The position numbers and the translations under genes are program-made. From Chitinophaga sedimenti (GTDB taxonomy: Bacteria; Bacteroidota; Bacteroidia; Chitinophagales; Chitinophagaceae), in NCBI RefSeq assembly GCF_023156195.1, contig NZ_JAKUKA010000001.1:868001-932000 (forward strand): 64,000 nucleotides of DNA, in the 5' to 3' direction. Of this stretch, positions 1-9,484 are shown in pieces. The notes below the pieces were generated by a model, which had not been told where the DNA came from, did no database searches, and was given only the letters and a program-made list of their open reading frames with translations. Numbering within the stretch: the stretch's first letter is position 1; the number at the start of each line of letters is the position of its first letter.

Positions 1-3000
1 ATACGGCAAAAGTGTTGTTCGTGCTGGCTAATCAACCGCCTGTAGCGGTAAATGACACGGTATTGGTAACAGTGCCGCAGCCTGTAACCTTTAATGTGCT
101 GAATAACGACGTCGATCCGAACGGAGATGCACTGACGGTTTCGCTGTTGAATGCGCCGTCAAGTGGTACGATACAAACGAATGGCAACGGCAGCTTCACG
201 TACACGCCGGATAATACCTTTACGGGTACGGTAACGATCCGTTACCAGGTTTGCGACAATGGTTCACCAGCCCTTTGCGATACGGCGATCGTTGTACTGC
301 AGGTGCCGAATCAACCGGTATTCGCAAGAAATGATACGCTGCGCACATTGTCGTCGCAAATGGTGACAGGCAACCTGCTGGCAAATGATACCGACCCGAA
401 TGGTAATACGATCCTGAGTGCGACGCTGCTGCAACAACCTGCGCACGGGCAAATGGTAGTGAATGGGTTCGGTAGTGCGACCTACATGCCGGATGCAGGT
501 TTTGTGGGTATCGATACGGCTGTTTACCAGGTGTGTGATAACGGTACGCCGGTATTGTGCGATACGGCTTATGTATTCATCATCGTAGGACAGGGCAACC
601 TGAAACCGGTAGCGGTGGATGATACGTTGCGCACGAATATCGGTACCGCGGTAACAGGTAATGTAGCAGCGAACGATAGTGATCCGGATTTCAATACGCT
701 TACCACTTCGATCGTAACGCAACCGGCTCATGGTACAGTGGTAAGAGAACAGAATGGTTCGCTGACTTACACCCCGGCTGCCGGCTTTACCGGCCGTGAC
801 AGCATGCTGTACAGGATTTGTGATAATGGTACGCCATCACTTTGTGATACGGCGAAGGTGCTGATCTTCGTTACACAGGGTAACCAGGCGCCGGTCGCGA
901 ATAATGACACCATCAGTGTAAATAACCTGCTGCCTGCGACCGGCAATGTCCTGACGAACGACAACGATCCGGATGGCAATACGTTAACTGCTTCGCTGGT
1001 AACGGCGCCGGCCACTGGCACGGTAGTGCTGAATGCGAATGGCAGCTTCACTTATACGGCTAATCCTGGCTTCACGGGCAACGATGCGATGGTTTACCAG
1101 GTTTGTGATAATAGTGTGCCGTCGCTTTGCGATACCGCTCGTGTGGTGTTTGTGGTCGTGAGCGGCAACCGTGCACCGATCGCTAATAATGATACGGTGA
1201 GTGTAAATAATCTGCAGCCTGCCACCGGTAATGTACTGGCGAATGACAGCGGTCCTGACGGTAACGCGCTGACGGCTTCACTGGTAACAGCACCGGCCAG
1301 CGGTACGGTAGTACTGAATGCAGACGGCAGCTTCACCTACACCGCGGATCCGGGTTATATTGGAACAGACTTCATTGATTATAAAGTTTGCGACAACGGT
1401 ACACCGTCACGTTGTGATACGGCCAGGGTGATCTTCCTGGTGGTGAACGGCAACCGTGCGCCGATCGCTAATAATGATACGGTACGTACAGATAATCAAA
1501 CACCGGCCACTGTCAATGTACTGACCAATGATATGGATCCGGATGGTAACACGCTGACGGCTACGGTGATCACCGCACCGGCAAATGGTACGCTGACGCT
1601 GAACGCGAACGGCAGCTTCACTTACACACCGGCAGCCGGCTTTACCGGTACCGATTTTGCGGACTACCGCGTTTGTGATAATGGTACGCCGCAGCGTTGC
1701 GATACAGGCCGGCTGGTGATCGTAGTGGGACAGGGTAACCGTGCACCGCTGGCAGTGGATGATACGGCACGCACGTACAGTCCGCAACCTGTTACTGGCA
1801 ATGCGCTGAGCAACGACCGCGATCCGGACAATAATCCGATGACAGCTACGCTGATCACACAGCCTGCACATGGTACGATCACGTTCAATGTGAATGGTAC
1901 GTTTACGTATACACCAGCTGTAGGCTATGTTGGCACCGATAGTATGGATTACAAAGTATGTGATAACGGCACGCCGCAACGCTGCGATACAGCCCGCATC
2001 CGCTTCGTGATTACGCCAAACCTGCCGCCGGATGCGAAGGATGATACCCTGCGCGTAACCGGACCTGCACCAGTAACTGGTAATGTGCTCACCAATGATA
2101 CCGATCCGAACGGACGTACGGGTATGACTGCCAGCCTGGTAACAGGACCGCGCAACGGTACGCTGGTCATCAATGCAAACGGCAGCGTTACCTACACCGC
2201 CAACCCCGGTTACTACGGTCTGGACAGTGTGATTTATAAAGTGTGCGACAATGGTACACCGGCGCTTTGTGATACGGCGAAGATCATCATCGTGATCGCT
2301 GATATTAACCGGGCTGTGATCGGTGTGTCCAAAGCCGTATCTGAACCACAGCTGCTGCCGGATGCGTCTTACGAATTCACTTACACCTTTGTGCTGCGAA
2401 ACATGGGTAACATTCCGCTGACTAACATCACGCTGACCGACGATTTATCAACGGTATTCCCGGCGCCGATGGAAGTAACGGTAACGGGTGTAACGGCTAC
2501 AGGTATGCTGGTGGCAAACGCACAGTACAATGGTCGTGGTAACGTGAACCTGCTGACGAACAGCAGTGCGTTGGCCGCCCGTGTAACCGATACCGTGAGG
2601 CTGAGCCTGAAAGTGTTCCCGCGTGGACAGTCCGGTACATTCAATAACCATGCGACAGCAGGAGGCGCGTCCATAGGCGGCGGTGCAGTTTCCGATCTGT
2701 CGACCGCAGGGCTGAACCCTGACACGAACAACGATGGTATACCCGATGAGAGCGACGCAACGCCTGTTGGCCTGCCGGAAATCAAGACCAGGATACCTGG
2801 CGGTTTCTCGCCGAACGGAGACGGTAAAAACGACTTCTTCGTGATACAGGGCGTAGGTTCCGACAGGATTGCGCTGGAAGTTTACAACCGCTGGGGTAAC
2901 GTAGTGTACCGGAGTGACAATTACCAGAACAACTGGAATGGTAAGAGTAATACGGGCGTCCGCTATGGCGAAGATGTGCCGGACGGTACTTACTTCTACA

Positions 3001-3059
3001 TCGTCAGGAACCTGACCACAGGAGAGAAATTCGTTAGTTACATCACCATAATCCGTTAA
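1..3059 (+). CDS. T9SS-exported repeat adhesin (type B sorting domain), 5' end outside window
   Basis: Large secreted surface protein, open at the left edge; the first full codon is at base 3, and the GTG at 12 is internal. It holds eight tandem repeats of about 95 residues (bases 30-2307), each opening with a P-V-A-x-N/D-D-T motif and closing with C-D-N-G-T-P-x-x-C-D-T, the tandem-95/cadherin-like Ig fold type. A DUF11-like segment follows (about 2308-2770), then the gliding-motility-associated C-terminal domain starting near 2791 (F-S-P-N-G-D-G, Y-N-R-W-G, D-G-T-Y-F-Y). That last domain is the known type B signal for the type IX secretion system. The paired cysteines in each repeat could form a disulfide. 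The next gene, PorP/SprF, is the usual partner of such proteins. Ligand unknown; adhesion is inferred from architecture. Confidence 0.93.
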   Translation, partial: TAKVLFVLANQPPVAVNDTVLVTVPQPVTFNVLNNDVDPNGDALTVSLLNAPSSGTIQTNGNGSFTYTPDNTFTGTVTIRYQVCDNGSPALCDTAIVVLQVPNQPVFARNDTLRTLSSQMVTGNLLANDTDPNGNTILSATLLQQPAHGQMVVNGFGSATYMPDAGFVGIDTAVYQVCDNGTPVLCDTAYVFIIVGQGNLKPVAVDDTLRTNIGTAVTGNVAANDSDPDFNTLTTSIVTQPAHGTVVREQNGSLTYTPAAGFTGRDSMLYRICDNGTPSLCDTAKVLIFVTQGNQAPVANNDTISVNNLLPATGNVLTNDNDPDGNTLTASLVTAPATGTVVLNANGSFTYTANPGFTGNDAMVYQVCDNSVPSLCDTARVVFVVVSGNRAPIANNDTVSVNNLQPATGNVLANDSGPDGNALTASLVTAPASGTVVLNADGSFTYTADPGYIGTDFIDYKVCDNGTPSRCDTARVIFLVVNGNRAPIANNDTVRTDNQTPATVNVLTNDMDPDGNTLTATVITAPANGTLTLNANGSFTYTPAAGFTGTDFADYRVCDNGTPQRCDTGRLVIVVGQGNRAPLAVDDTARTYSPQPVTGNALSNDRDPDNNPMTATLITQPAHGTITFNVNGTFTYTPAVGYVGTDSMDYKVCDNGTPQRCDTARIRFVITPNLPPDAKDDTLRVTGPAPVTGNVLTNDTDPNGRTGMTASLVTGPRNGTLVINANGSVTYTANPGYYGLDSVIYKVCDNGTPALCDTAKIIIVIADINRAVIGVSKAVSEPQLLPDASYEFTYTFVLRNMGNIPLTNITLTDDLSTVFPAPMEVTVTGVTATGMLVANAQYNGRGNVNLLTNSSALAARVTDTVRLSLKVFPRGQSGTFNNHATAGGASIGGGAVSDLSTAGLNPDTNNDGIPDESDATPVGLPEIKTRIPGGFSPNGDGKNDFFVIQGVGSDRIALEVYNRWGNVVYRSDNYQNNWNGKSNTGVRYGEDVPDGTYFYIVRNLTTGEKFVSYITIIR
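30..2307 (+). repeat. Eight tandem 285-bp coding repeats
   Basis: Repeat units start near 30, 309, 594, 879, 1163, 1449, 1734 and 2018, a spacing of 279-286 bp (about 95 codons). Units 4, 5 and 6 are the most alike at DNA level (shared G-N-R-A-P-I-A-N-N-D-T opening in 5 and 6), so copy number could change by recombination. The repeats also make this region prone to assembly collapse. Confidence 0.92.
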
Positions 3060-3063
3060 TCCG

Positions 3064-3991
3064 ATGAAAAAGCTGTTATTGATACCAGGGATGCTGCTGT
3101 TGGTGTTGGCCGCGAAGGCACAGCAGGATGCGATGTACACGCAATACATGTTTAATACCATGGCCATCAATCCCGGGTATGCCGGAAGCCGTGGGACACT
3201 GAGCGCTACCGCTTTATACCGCAGGCAATGGATCGGGGTGGAGGGAGCGCCCGAAACCCAGACCGTGTCGCTGGATATGTCTACCCGCGACAAAAAGATA
3301 GGGTTGGGGTTGCAAGCCTTTAATGATAAAATAGGTATTACCCGGTCTACCGGTTTTTACGCCACCTATGCTTACCGCATCAACTTCAGGGATGATGTGA
3401 GTTCGCTGTCGGTGGGCCTGCAGGGTGGCTTTACCAATTTTAAAGCGGACTTCACCAAAGTGGATCTTATCGATCAGGGGAACGATCCTGCTTTATGACG
3501 AACGTAAACGCTATGATGCCCAGCTTCGGCGCAGGTATTTATTATAACAACGACCGGTTTTATGCAGGCTTTTCGATTCCCAACATCGTACGCACCTACC
3601 TGCGCAAAGAGCAGTATTTGTATAAAACAGATGTGGTGGCGCACCGTTTCATGCACCTGTTTTTCATGACAGGGTATGTGTTTGATCTTGGCGAAGATTA
3701 CAAACTGAAACCATCATTGCTGGTAAAGGCGGTGAAGGGCGCGCCGATAGAGGCCGATATTAATGCGAACCTCTGGATCAAGGACCTGGTTTCGGTAGGT
3801 GCTTCGTACAGGACGGGGATGCGGTGTCCGGGTTGCTCGAGTTGCAGCTGGGCAGCCAGTTCCGGTTAGGATATGCTTACGATCACAGTATTTCCAAACT
3901 GGTGAAATACAACCAGGGCACGCATGAAATTATGCTGCGTTTTGAGTTTGGATGGGAAAGAGGCGAAATACTTTCACCACGATATTTTTAA
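3064..3991 (+). CDS. PorP/SprF family type IX secretion outer-membrane protein (two frame breaks)
   Basis: Member of the PorP/SprF family, outer-membrane beta-barrel proteins that pair with CHU_C-domain cargo in T9SS organisms. A signal peptide (MKKLLLIPGMLLLVLAAKAQ) is followed by the family signature Q-D-A-M-Y-T-Q-Y-M-F-N, then N-P-G-Y-A-G-S. The frame breaks twice: after base 3494, where TTT should be TTTT, and at 3815-3818, where GGGG should be GGGGG. Restoring both gives 309 residues, ending S-P-R-Y-F at 3991, a normal family length. It starts 4 bases after the adhesin stop, so the two are probably cotranscribed with the following gene. Confidence 0.88.
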
Positions 3992-4000
3992 GCGAACGGT

Positions 4001-5441
4001 ATGAAATTTTTTACAACATTATTTTTGTTGATCCTGTTGTTGATTGGCAACGCTACTATGGCCCAGAAGGAAGTAAAAAAGGCAGACCGGGAGTACGCAA
4101 CCATGCGCTATCGTAACGCGATCCCGATCTACCTGAGGGCATTGAAGAAAGATGCTGCCGACGCGGCAGTGGTGATGAAACTGGCTGACTGCCTCTTTAA
4201 AATAAGGGATTATCAGAACGCCTTGCGCTGGCATGAAAAGGCTGTGCAGATGGCCCCGGCGAACAGCCGGCTGGTATTGCCTTACGCACAGTTGCTGGCT
4301 GCCAATGGACAGTACAGTAAGGCTGCTCTCTGGTACGAAAAATACCTCGACGAACATGGCGAGGATGAAATCGCCGGGAACTTCCTCGATACCTACATGC
4401 ACCTGGACCGTTATCTCGATTCCAGCCGCTGGACGATCAGCTTTTTGAATATTAATACGGGGTATGATGAATTCAGTCCCTCGTGGTGGGACGGCGGCCT
4501 GGTATTCGTGAGTAATCGTCCGCGCACCATGGCGCGCCGCAGTACGTTCGAGTGGGACCGTACCGAGTTCCTGACGCTCTATTACGTGCGTGATACTGCG
4601 ATCATCAAAGAGGTGGCTACGCCACCGGAGCCGGAGATTTCGATGGACAGCTACCAGGGCGTGTTCCGGCCAACGGCAAACGATACACGCCGGGTGTCTG
4701 CCCCGGCGGCGGAGGTGCGGTTGACGGTAGAGATGCCGCCGGTGCCCAAAGAGAGCGTGACCACCCTCAATAAACAACTGGAATCAAAGTTTCACGAAGG
4801 CCCCGTGACATTTAACAGTCGGGGTGATACCATTTTTATGAGCCGCAACAACATCTTCAGAGGCAAGGTGGGAAAAGATAAGAAAGGTGTGAACCGGTTG
4901 AAGATTTACTCGGCCGTTTACCGGTATGGCGACTGGAAAGATTTCACAGCGTTCAAATATAACAGTGATGAATACTCGGTAGGACATCCCATTGAACGAA
5001 CGCGGAGATATGTTGTACTTTGTATCGGATATGCCGGGTGGCTTTGGCGGTATCGACATCTGGTATTGCCGGAAAACGGCAGATGGCTGGTCAGCGCCCG
5101 TAAATGCAGGGCGTCCGGTGAATACAAAAGGAAATGAAATGTTCCCCTACGTCAGCAAAGATGGAATCCTTTACTTTTCGTCGGATGGACATGGAGGATT
5201 GGGAGGGCTGGACGTGTTCTGCATCCGGCTGAAGGATGGGTTGCCGGGCGGTACGGTCGCCAACTTAGGCTATCCGGTAAATTCATCGCGGGACGACTTT
5301 GGATGGTTGCTGAATAAAGATGGTTATTCCGGCTACTTTAGCTCAAACCGCTCCGGGTCAGACGATCTGTATCATTTTAAATTTACGGGCCCGGGATACC
5401 CTTCCGGAATCATTACGCCGCCTGCACAGGCGAGCCGTTGA
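4001..5441 (+). CDS. TPR/PD40 (WD40-like) PorE-like protein without OmpA domain (one frame break)
   Basis: Secreted protein with a signal peptide (residues 1-21), TPR-like helices (about 25-140) and PD40/WD40-like propeller repeats in the second half (motifs Y-F-V-S-D-M-P-G-G-F-G-G, Y-F-S-S-D-G-H-G-G-L-G-G and Y-F-S-S-N-R-S-G). This matches the N-terminal two thirds of PorE-like T9SS proteins, which normally continue into a carboxypeptidase-like domain and an OmpA peptidoglycan-binding domain. Here the protein ends at about residue 480, soon after the propeller, and I find no OmpA domain downstream in any frame. The frame breaks at 4988-4992. Either two bases are missing (giving H-P-A-L-N-E-R-G) or one C is extra. 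Third gene of the adhesin operon. Confidence 0.8.
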
Positions 5442-5514
5442 TAGCGAAAAGAAGATGAAGGGAGTGACACAACTGGGGCTGGGTAGCGTGTTGCGGTCCG
5501 TGCCCGAAAAAAAA

Positions 5515-5814
5515 CTAACCCATCGCAGGGCCGTCTGGTTGAATATTGGACTCGCGGCCCATTTGTGCCTTTAATGCAATGTAAATTTCCTGCGCAATAA
5601 CACGACCTTCCGGCGAGGCAATAGCTGGCTCAAAAGCAATACCCGTGTCTTTTTCTATCAGCGTCAGATCGTTCGGGATGAAATCCTGAAACAATCTGGA
5701 AGAGTCGTTATATAAAATATGATAGGCTTTCCACCCATCCCGAACTTTCTCCTCCACAGTAAGCTGATACAGTTTATCGTTTATCCTCGCAGGGAACTGG
5801 TGGATTACTGCCAT
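5515..5814 (-). CDS. Hypothetical protein, 99 aa
   Basis: Small soluble protein of mixed alpha/beta composition, without signal peptide or membrane segment. The sequence shows no catalytic motif I recognise; the C-terminal half contains a short E-x-x-V-I-A-Q-E-I-Y-I-A-L helix. It lies convergent to the PorE-like gene and divergent from the ATP-grasp operon, sharing the AT-rich interval 5815-6075. The frame is intact and codon use looks like its neighbours, which supports a real gene. Function unknown. Confidence 0.6.
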   Translation of the reverse strand: MAVIHQFPARINDKLYQLTVEEKVRDGWKAYHILYNDSSRLFQDFIPNDLTLIEKDTGIAFEPAIASPEGRVIAQEIYIALKAQMGRESNIQPDGPAMG

Positions 5815-5950
5815 ACTGTTTCCATTTTAATGCAATTCTAACGCAAGTTTGGGGCCAAACCGATGAGTTTACAGATGAATATATTTATTATTAATGTCTA
5901 TTAATAATTGATTATTTAAACTATCTTATGAATAAATAGCTGGAATATTG

Positions 5951-5979
5951 TTTGTTTTTTGGGATTGGGCTTATTTTAG
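5951..5979 (+). promoter_or_regulatory. Candidate Bacteroidota promoter in an AT-rich interval
   Basis: The interval 5860-6040 is strikingly AT-rich compared with the flanking genes. It contains TTTG at 5951-5954, 17 bases, then TATTTTAG at 5972-5979, one mismatch from the Bacteroidota -7 consensus TAnnTTTG. This would give a leader of roughly 90 bases before the ATG at 6076. AT-rich DNA yields such matches by chance, so this is a weak call. Confidence 0.3.
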
Positions 5980-6075
5980 TTGATATTATTTTAAGATTAT
6001 TTATATTCTGATAATTGTTTATTTAATCGACCCACCTGCTGACCGACACCATTTTATTAACCAAACCAACGACAC

Positions 6076-7520
6076 ATGAGCCTGGAGAATTTATTAGATG
6101 CCTACAGTTGCAGTAATGGCATTTGGGATGAGATGTGCGACGAGCGTCAGATTCGCGACCATTACAGTCATGTTTTCACATCCCTGAAAGAGCTGGATGT
6201 GGCTGCCCTCCAGCAAAAGGATCGCCTGGCCGGGGAATTGTTCATGAACCAGGGCATCACTTTTACCGTGTACAGCGATGATGCGGGCATCGAACGCATT
6301 TTTCCTTTCGACATCATCCCGCGCATCATTACGGGGAAGGAGTGGGAACATGTGGAAAAGGGGATCGCGCAACGCCTGAAGGCCCTGAACCTGTTCCTGA
6401 AAGACATTTACAATGAACAACAGATCCTGAAAGACCGTGTGGTGCCGGCTTCGCTGATCGCTTCCTGTCCGCACTACACCCGCGAAGTATTTGGCATTAA
6501 AGTGCCGCATGACATTTACGTACACATTTCCGGCATTGACCTGATCCGCGGCGAAGACGGTTCCTTTTACGTGCTGGAAGATAACCTGAGAACCCCTTCT
6601 GGCGTAAGTTACATGCTAGAAAACCGCGAGGTGACGAAACGAATTTTCCCCGACCTGTTAACATCGAATAAAGTGCGGCGCGTGAGTAATTATCCCTTGC
6701 TGCTGCACGATATCCTCAAACAGATGGCGCCCGACCAGATCGCCAATCCTACCGTGGTGCTGTTGACGCCGGGTATTTATAATGCCGCCTATTACGAACA
6801 TACCTTCCTGGCCCGGCAAATGGGGATTTCGCTGGTAGAAGGCCGCGATTTGCTGGTAGATCATCACAAAGTATACATGAAAACTACAAATGGGCTGGAG
6901 CAGGTGCATGTGATTTACCGCCGCATTGACGACGAATTCTGGACCCGCTGCTGTTCCGCCCGGACAGCGCCCTCGGCGTGCCCGGCCTCATGAGCGCGTA
7001 CCGGAAGGGCAACGTGGCCATTGTAAATGCGGTAGGTAATGGGGTGGCAGACGATAAAGCGGTATACGCATACGTGCCCGCCATGATCAAATACTACCTG
7101 AACGAAGAGCCTATTTTATCCAACGTGCCTACGTACCAGTTAAATAACGCCGAAGCCCGCGAATACGTGTTCGGCAATATCGGCAATATGGTGGTGAAAC
7201 GCACCAACCAGAGCGGCGGTTACGGTATGGTCATGGGTAATCGCGTAACGGACGAGGAGTGGAGCAAAGCACGTGTGGAGATTGAGAAAGATGCGCGGAG
7301 TTTCATTGCCCAGCCGATCATTAAACTCTCGACCGTACCATGTTTCATCGATGGGGTGTTTCAGCCGAGGCATGTGGACCTTCGGCCATATGCGCTTTGC
7401 GGCCCGCAAGGTGTGCAGATCGTGCCGGGAGGTCTTACCCGAGTGGCTTTGCGTAAAGGCTCGCTCGTGGTAAACAGTTCGCAGGGCGGCGGTAGTAAAG
7501 ACACCTGGGTAGTAGACTGA
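6076..7520 (+). CDS. Circularly permuted ATP-grasp protein (one frame break)
   Basis: Circularly permuted ATP-grasp family protein (formerly DUF404/DUF407), expected to form an amide or peptide bond using ATP; the natural substrate is not known. Family features include [11 protein letters not shown] near residue 175, R-R-I-D-D-E-F near 288, then [17 protein letters not shown] and the late [11 protein letters not shown]. The frame breaks at base 6939, where CC appears shortened to C; restoring it joins both halves into 481 residues without loss. First gene of a three-gene operon with the alpha-E (18 bases downstream) and transglutaminase genes, a widely conserved trio. Confidence 0.92.
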
Positions 7521-7537
7521 TTCAAAATATTTATCTC

Positions 7538-8482
7538 ATGCTTAGTAGAATAGCCGACTCCTTATTCTGGCTGAACCGTTATATGGAAAGGGCCGATGCC
7601 CTGCTCCGCGTTGCTTCCACGCATTACATTCTTTCGCTGGATAAAGACGTACACGGCAGCTTAACCTGGAAGCCGGTGCTGGAAATGTATACCGCCCTGG
7701 CTCCTGAAGATATTGCCAACATCGAAAATGACACGATCGCATCACTTAAAAAGTTGATGACCGATACCGAAAATGCCAACTCGCTCCGCAATCTCGTAGC
7801 CCGCGCCCGTGAAAACGCCCGCGGGGTGCAGGATCATATTACCAAGGAAGTATGGGAAGAAGTGAATGCGATGTACCACCTCATGAACCAGCAAACACTG
7901 CATAAGATGTTCCAGGGGTATCAAGTGGTGGAGGTGCTGGAACTCTTTACCAAACACTGTGTAACCTACACCGGGGTAACTGATATCACCATGTCGCGCG
8001 GCATGGGCTGGATTTTTATGAACCTCGGCAAGTATATCGAACGCGCGCTGAACAGCATTACGCTTACCGGTAAACAGTACGAGCAGATTGGTTACTGCAT
8101 TGAATCGCCGCAGGATATTATGCACTGGCGCTACCTGCTGCAACCGTTGTCGGGGTACGAAACACATTTGAAGCATTACCGTACGGCCAATTACAATTAT
8201 AATGTGCTGCACCAGGTATTGTTTAACGAGGAGTTTCCACACTCGATGGTGTATTCGCTGGGGAGGATCGATCGTCACCTCGACGAAGTGTTCAAGCGCC
8301 ACACACGCTCTTCCGAAAACGCTGCACTGATGCGCTGTTTCGGCCGGGTAGACGCCAAGGTGCGGTACACCGACCTGGAAACGTTGAATAACCAGAACCT
8401 GCAGCCTTATTTGAACGGGTTACGCGGCGACCTGCTGTCTTTCATCGGGCAGTTCAGCCAGCATTTTTTCTCTTACGCTTAA
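7538..8482 (+). CDS. Alpha-E domain protein (DUF403)
   Basis: All-helical alpha-E domain protein of 314 residues, normal family length, beginning M-L-S-R-I-A-D-S-L-F-W-L-N-R-Y-M-E-R-A-D, the family's typical opening. It has no signal peptide and should be cytoplasmic. The family always travels with circularly permuted ATP-grasp and transglutaminase-like proteins, as here, and is thought to act with them in synthesis or processing of a peptide-like product. No biochemical role is established. It lies 18 bases after the ATP-grasp stop and 9 bases before the transglutaminase start, so the operon is tight. Confidence 0.93.
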   Translation: MLSRIADSLFWLNRYMERADALLRVASTHYILSLDKDVHGSLTWKPVLEMYTALAPEDIANIENDTIASLKKLMTDTENANSLRNLVARARENARGVQDHITKEVWEEVNAMYHLMNQQTLHKMFQGYQVVEVLELFTKHCVTYTGVTDITMSRGMGWIFMNLGKYIERALNSITLTGKQYEQIGYCIESPQDIMHWRYLLQPLSGYETHLKHYRTANYNYNVLHQVLFNEEFPHSMVYSLGRIDRHLDEVFKRHTRSSENAALMRCFGRVDAKVRYTDLETLNNQNLQPYLNGLRGDLLSFIGQFSQHFFSYA

Positions 8483-8491
8483 ATTGACGTT

Positions 8492-9427
8492 ATGCCGATT
8501 TTCAGGATTCATCATGTTACGAAATACAGCTACGACAAACCGGTTAAAGAAAGCATGAACGAAGTGCGCATCTTTCCATTTCAATGCGCCGAACAGGAAG
8601 TGTTGCAACACGACCTGGTGATTACGGGGCAACCTGATATGCTCACCTTTAACGACTATTGGGGCAGTAAAACCGGCATATTCAACATACTGGAACCCCA
8701 CAAGGCGCTCTCTATCGAAAGTCGCCTGCTGGTACGCACTACCGCATCTTCGCAATTAAAAATCAACTTCCATAGCGGGTTCGATGAATTGGCCGCAGAG
8801 GTAGACAATAACCTGCAACTGCTGGAGCTGGCCAGTCCCGGCCGGATCACCTCACAGGCGGAAATGAACGAGATCGTGGAGAACGTACGTTGCGCGGGGA
8901 ACGAAGTGGCTGCCGTGGTGGAGCGTTGCGGCGAATACATCTTCAAAAACTTCAAGTACATCAAGGGGATTACTAATATCGAAACCACGGTGGACGAGAT
9001 ATTGGTACACCGGGCGGGTGTTTGCCAGGACTTTGCCCACCTGATGCTGCATGTATTGCGCAGCATCGGTATCCCGTGCCGTTATGTGAGCGGGTATGTG
9101 TGCCCGAATAAAAACGGGATGCGCGGGGAAGGGGCCACGCACGCCTGGGTGGAAGCCTTTATTCCCGGTTTCGGCTGGGCAGGCATCGATCCCACGAACA
9201 ATGTTTGGGTCACTAACAAGCACGTAAAATTGTCGGTCGGACGGTACTTCCAGGATTGCAGCCCGGTGAAGGGAACATTCAAAGGCATGGCTAAACAACT
9301 CCTTTCCGTGTTTGTTTCAGTGGGTTATGAAGACGGGCACATCTTTGAAGAGCTTAATAATGTGCACCTTGCGGGCGAAAAAGAAACGGGGGAGGAAGCC
9401 TTTGAAGGAGCACTGGCCGGTCAATAG
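8492..9427 (+). CDS. Transglutaminase-like cysteine protease family protein
   Basis: 311-residue protein with the bacterial transglutaminase-like N-terminal beta domain (about 1-155) and the papain-like transglutaminase core. The catalytic triad is visible: Cys178 in A-G-V-C-Q-D-F-A-H, His217 in G-A-T-H-A-W-V-E and Asp233 in G-I-D-P-T-N. It lacks a signal peptide. Family members hydrolyse or transfer amide bonds; in this operon it probably acts on the product of the ATP-grasp/alpha-E pair, which is an inference from conserved synteny. Last gene of the operon. Confidence 0.93.
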   Translation: MPIFRIHHVTKYSYDKPVKESMNEVRIFPFQCAEQEVLQHDLVITGQPDMLTFNDYWGSKTGIFNILEPHKALSIESRLLVRTTASSQLKINFHSGFDELAAEVDNNLQLLELASPGRITSQAEMNEIVENVRCAGNEVAAVVERCGEYIFKNFKYIKGITNIETTVDEILVHRAGVCQDFAHLMLHVLRSIGIPCRYVSGYVCPNKNGMRGEGATHAWVEAFIPGFGWAGIDPTNNVWVTNKHVKLSVGRYFQDCSPVKGTFKGMAKQLLSVFVSVGYEDGHIFEELNNVHLAGEKETGEEAFEGALAGQ

Positions 9428-9484
9428 CTATTTTCGTTATCTTTACCGTATTGTGAGAATGTTCTCTAATTAATACGGATTATT

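Noticed and set aside
264..2173. Long minus-strand open frames opposite the adhesin
   Set aside because: They mirror the repeat structure of the adhesin on the other strand and have no protein-like features of their own.
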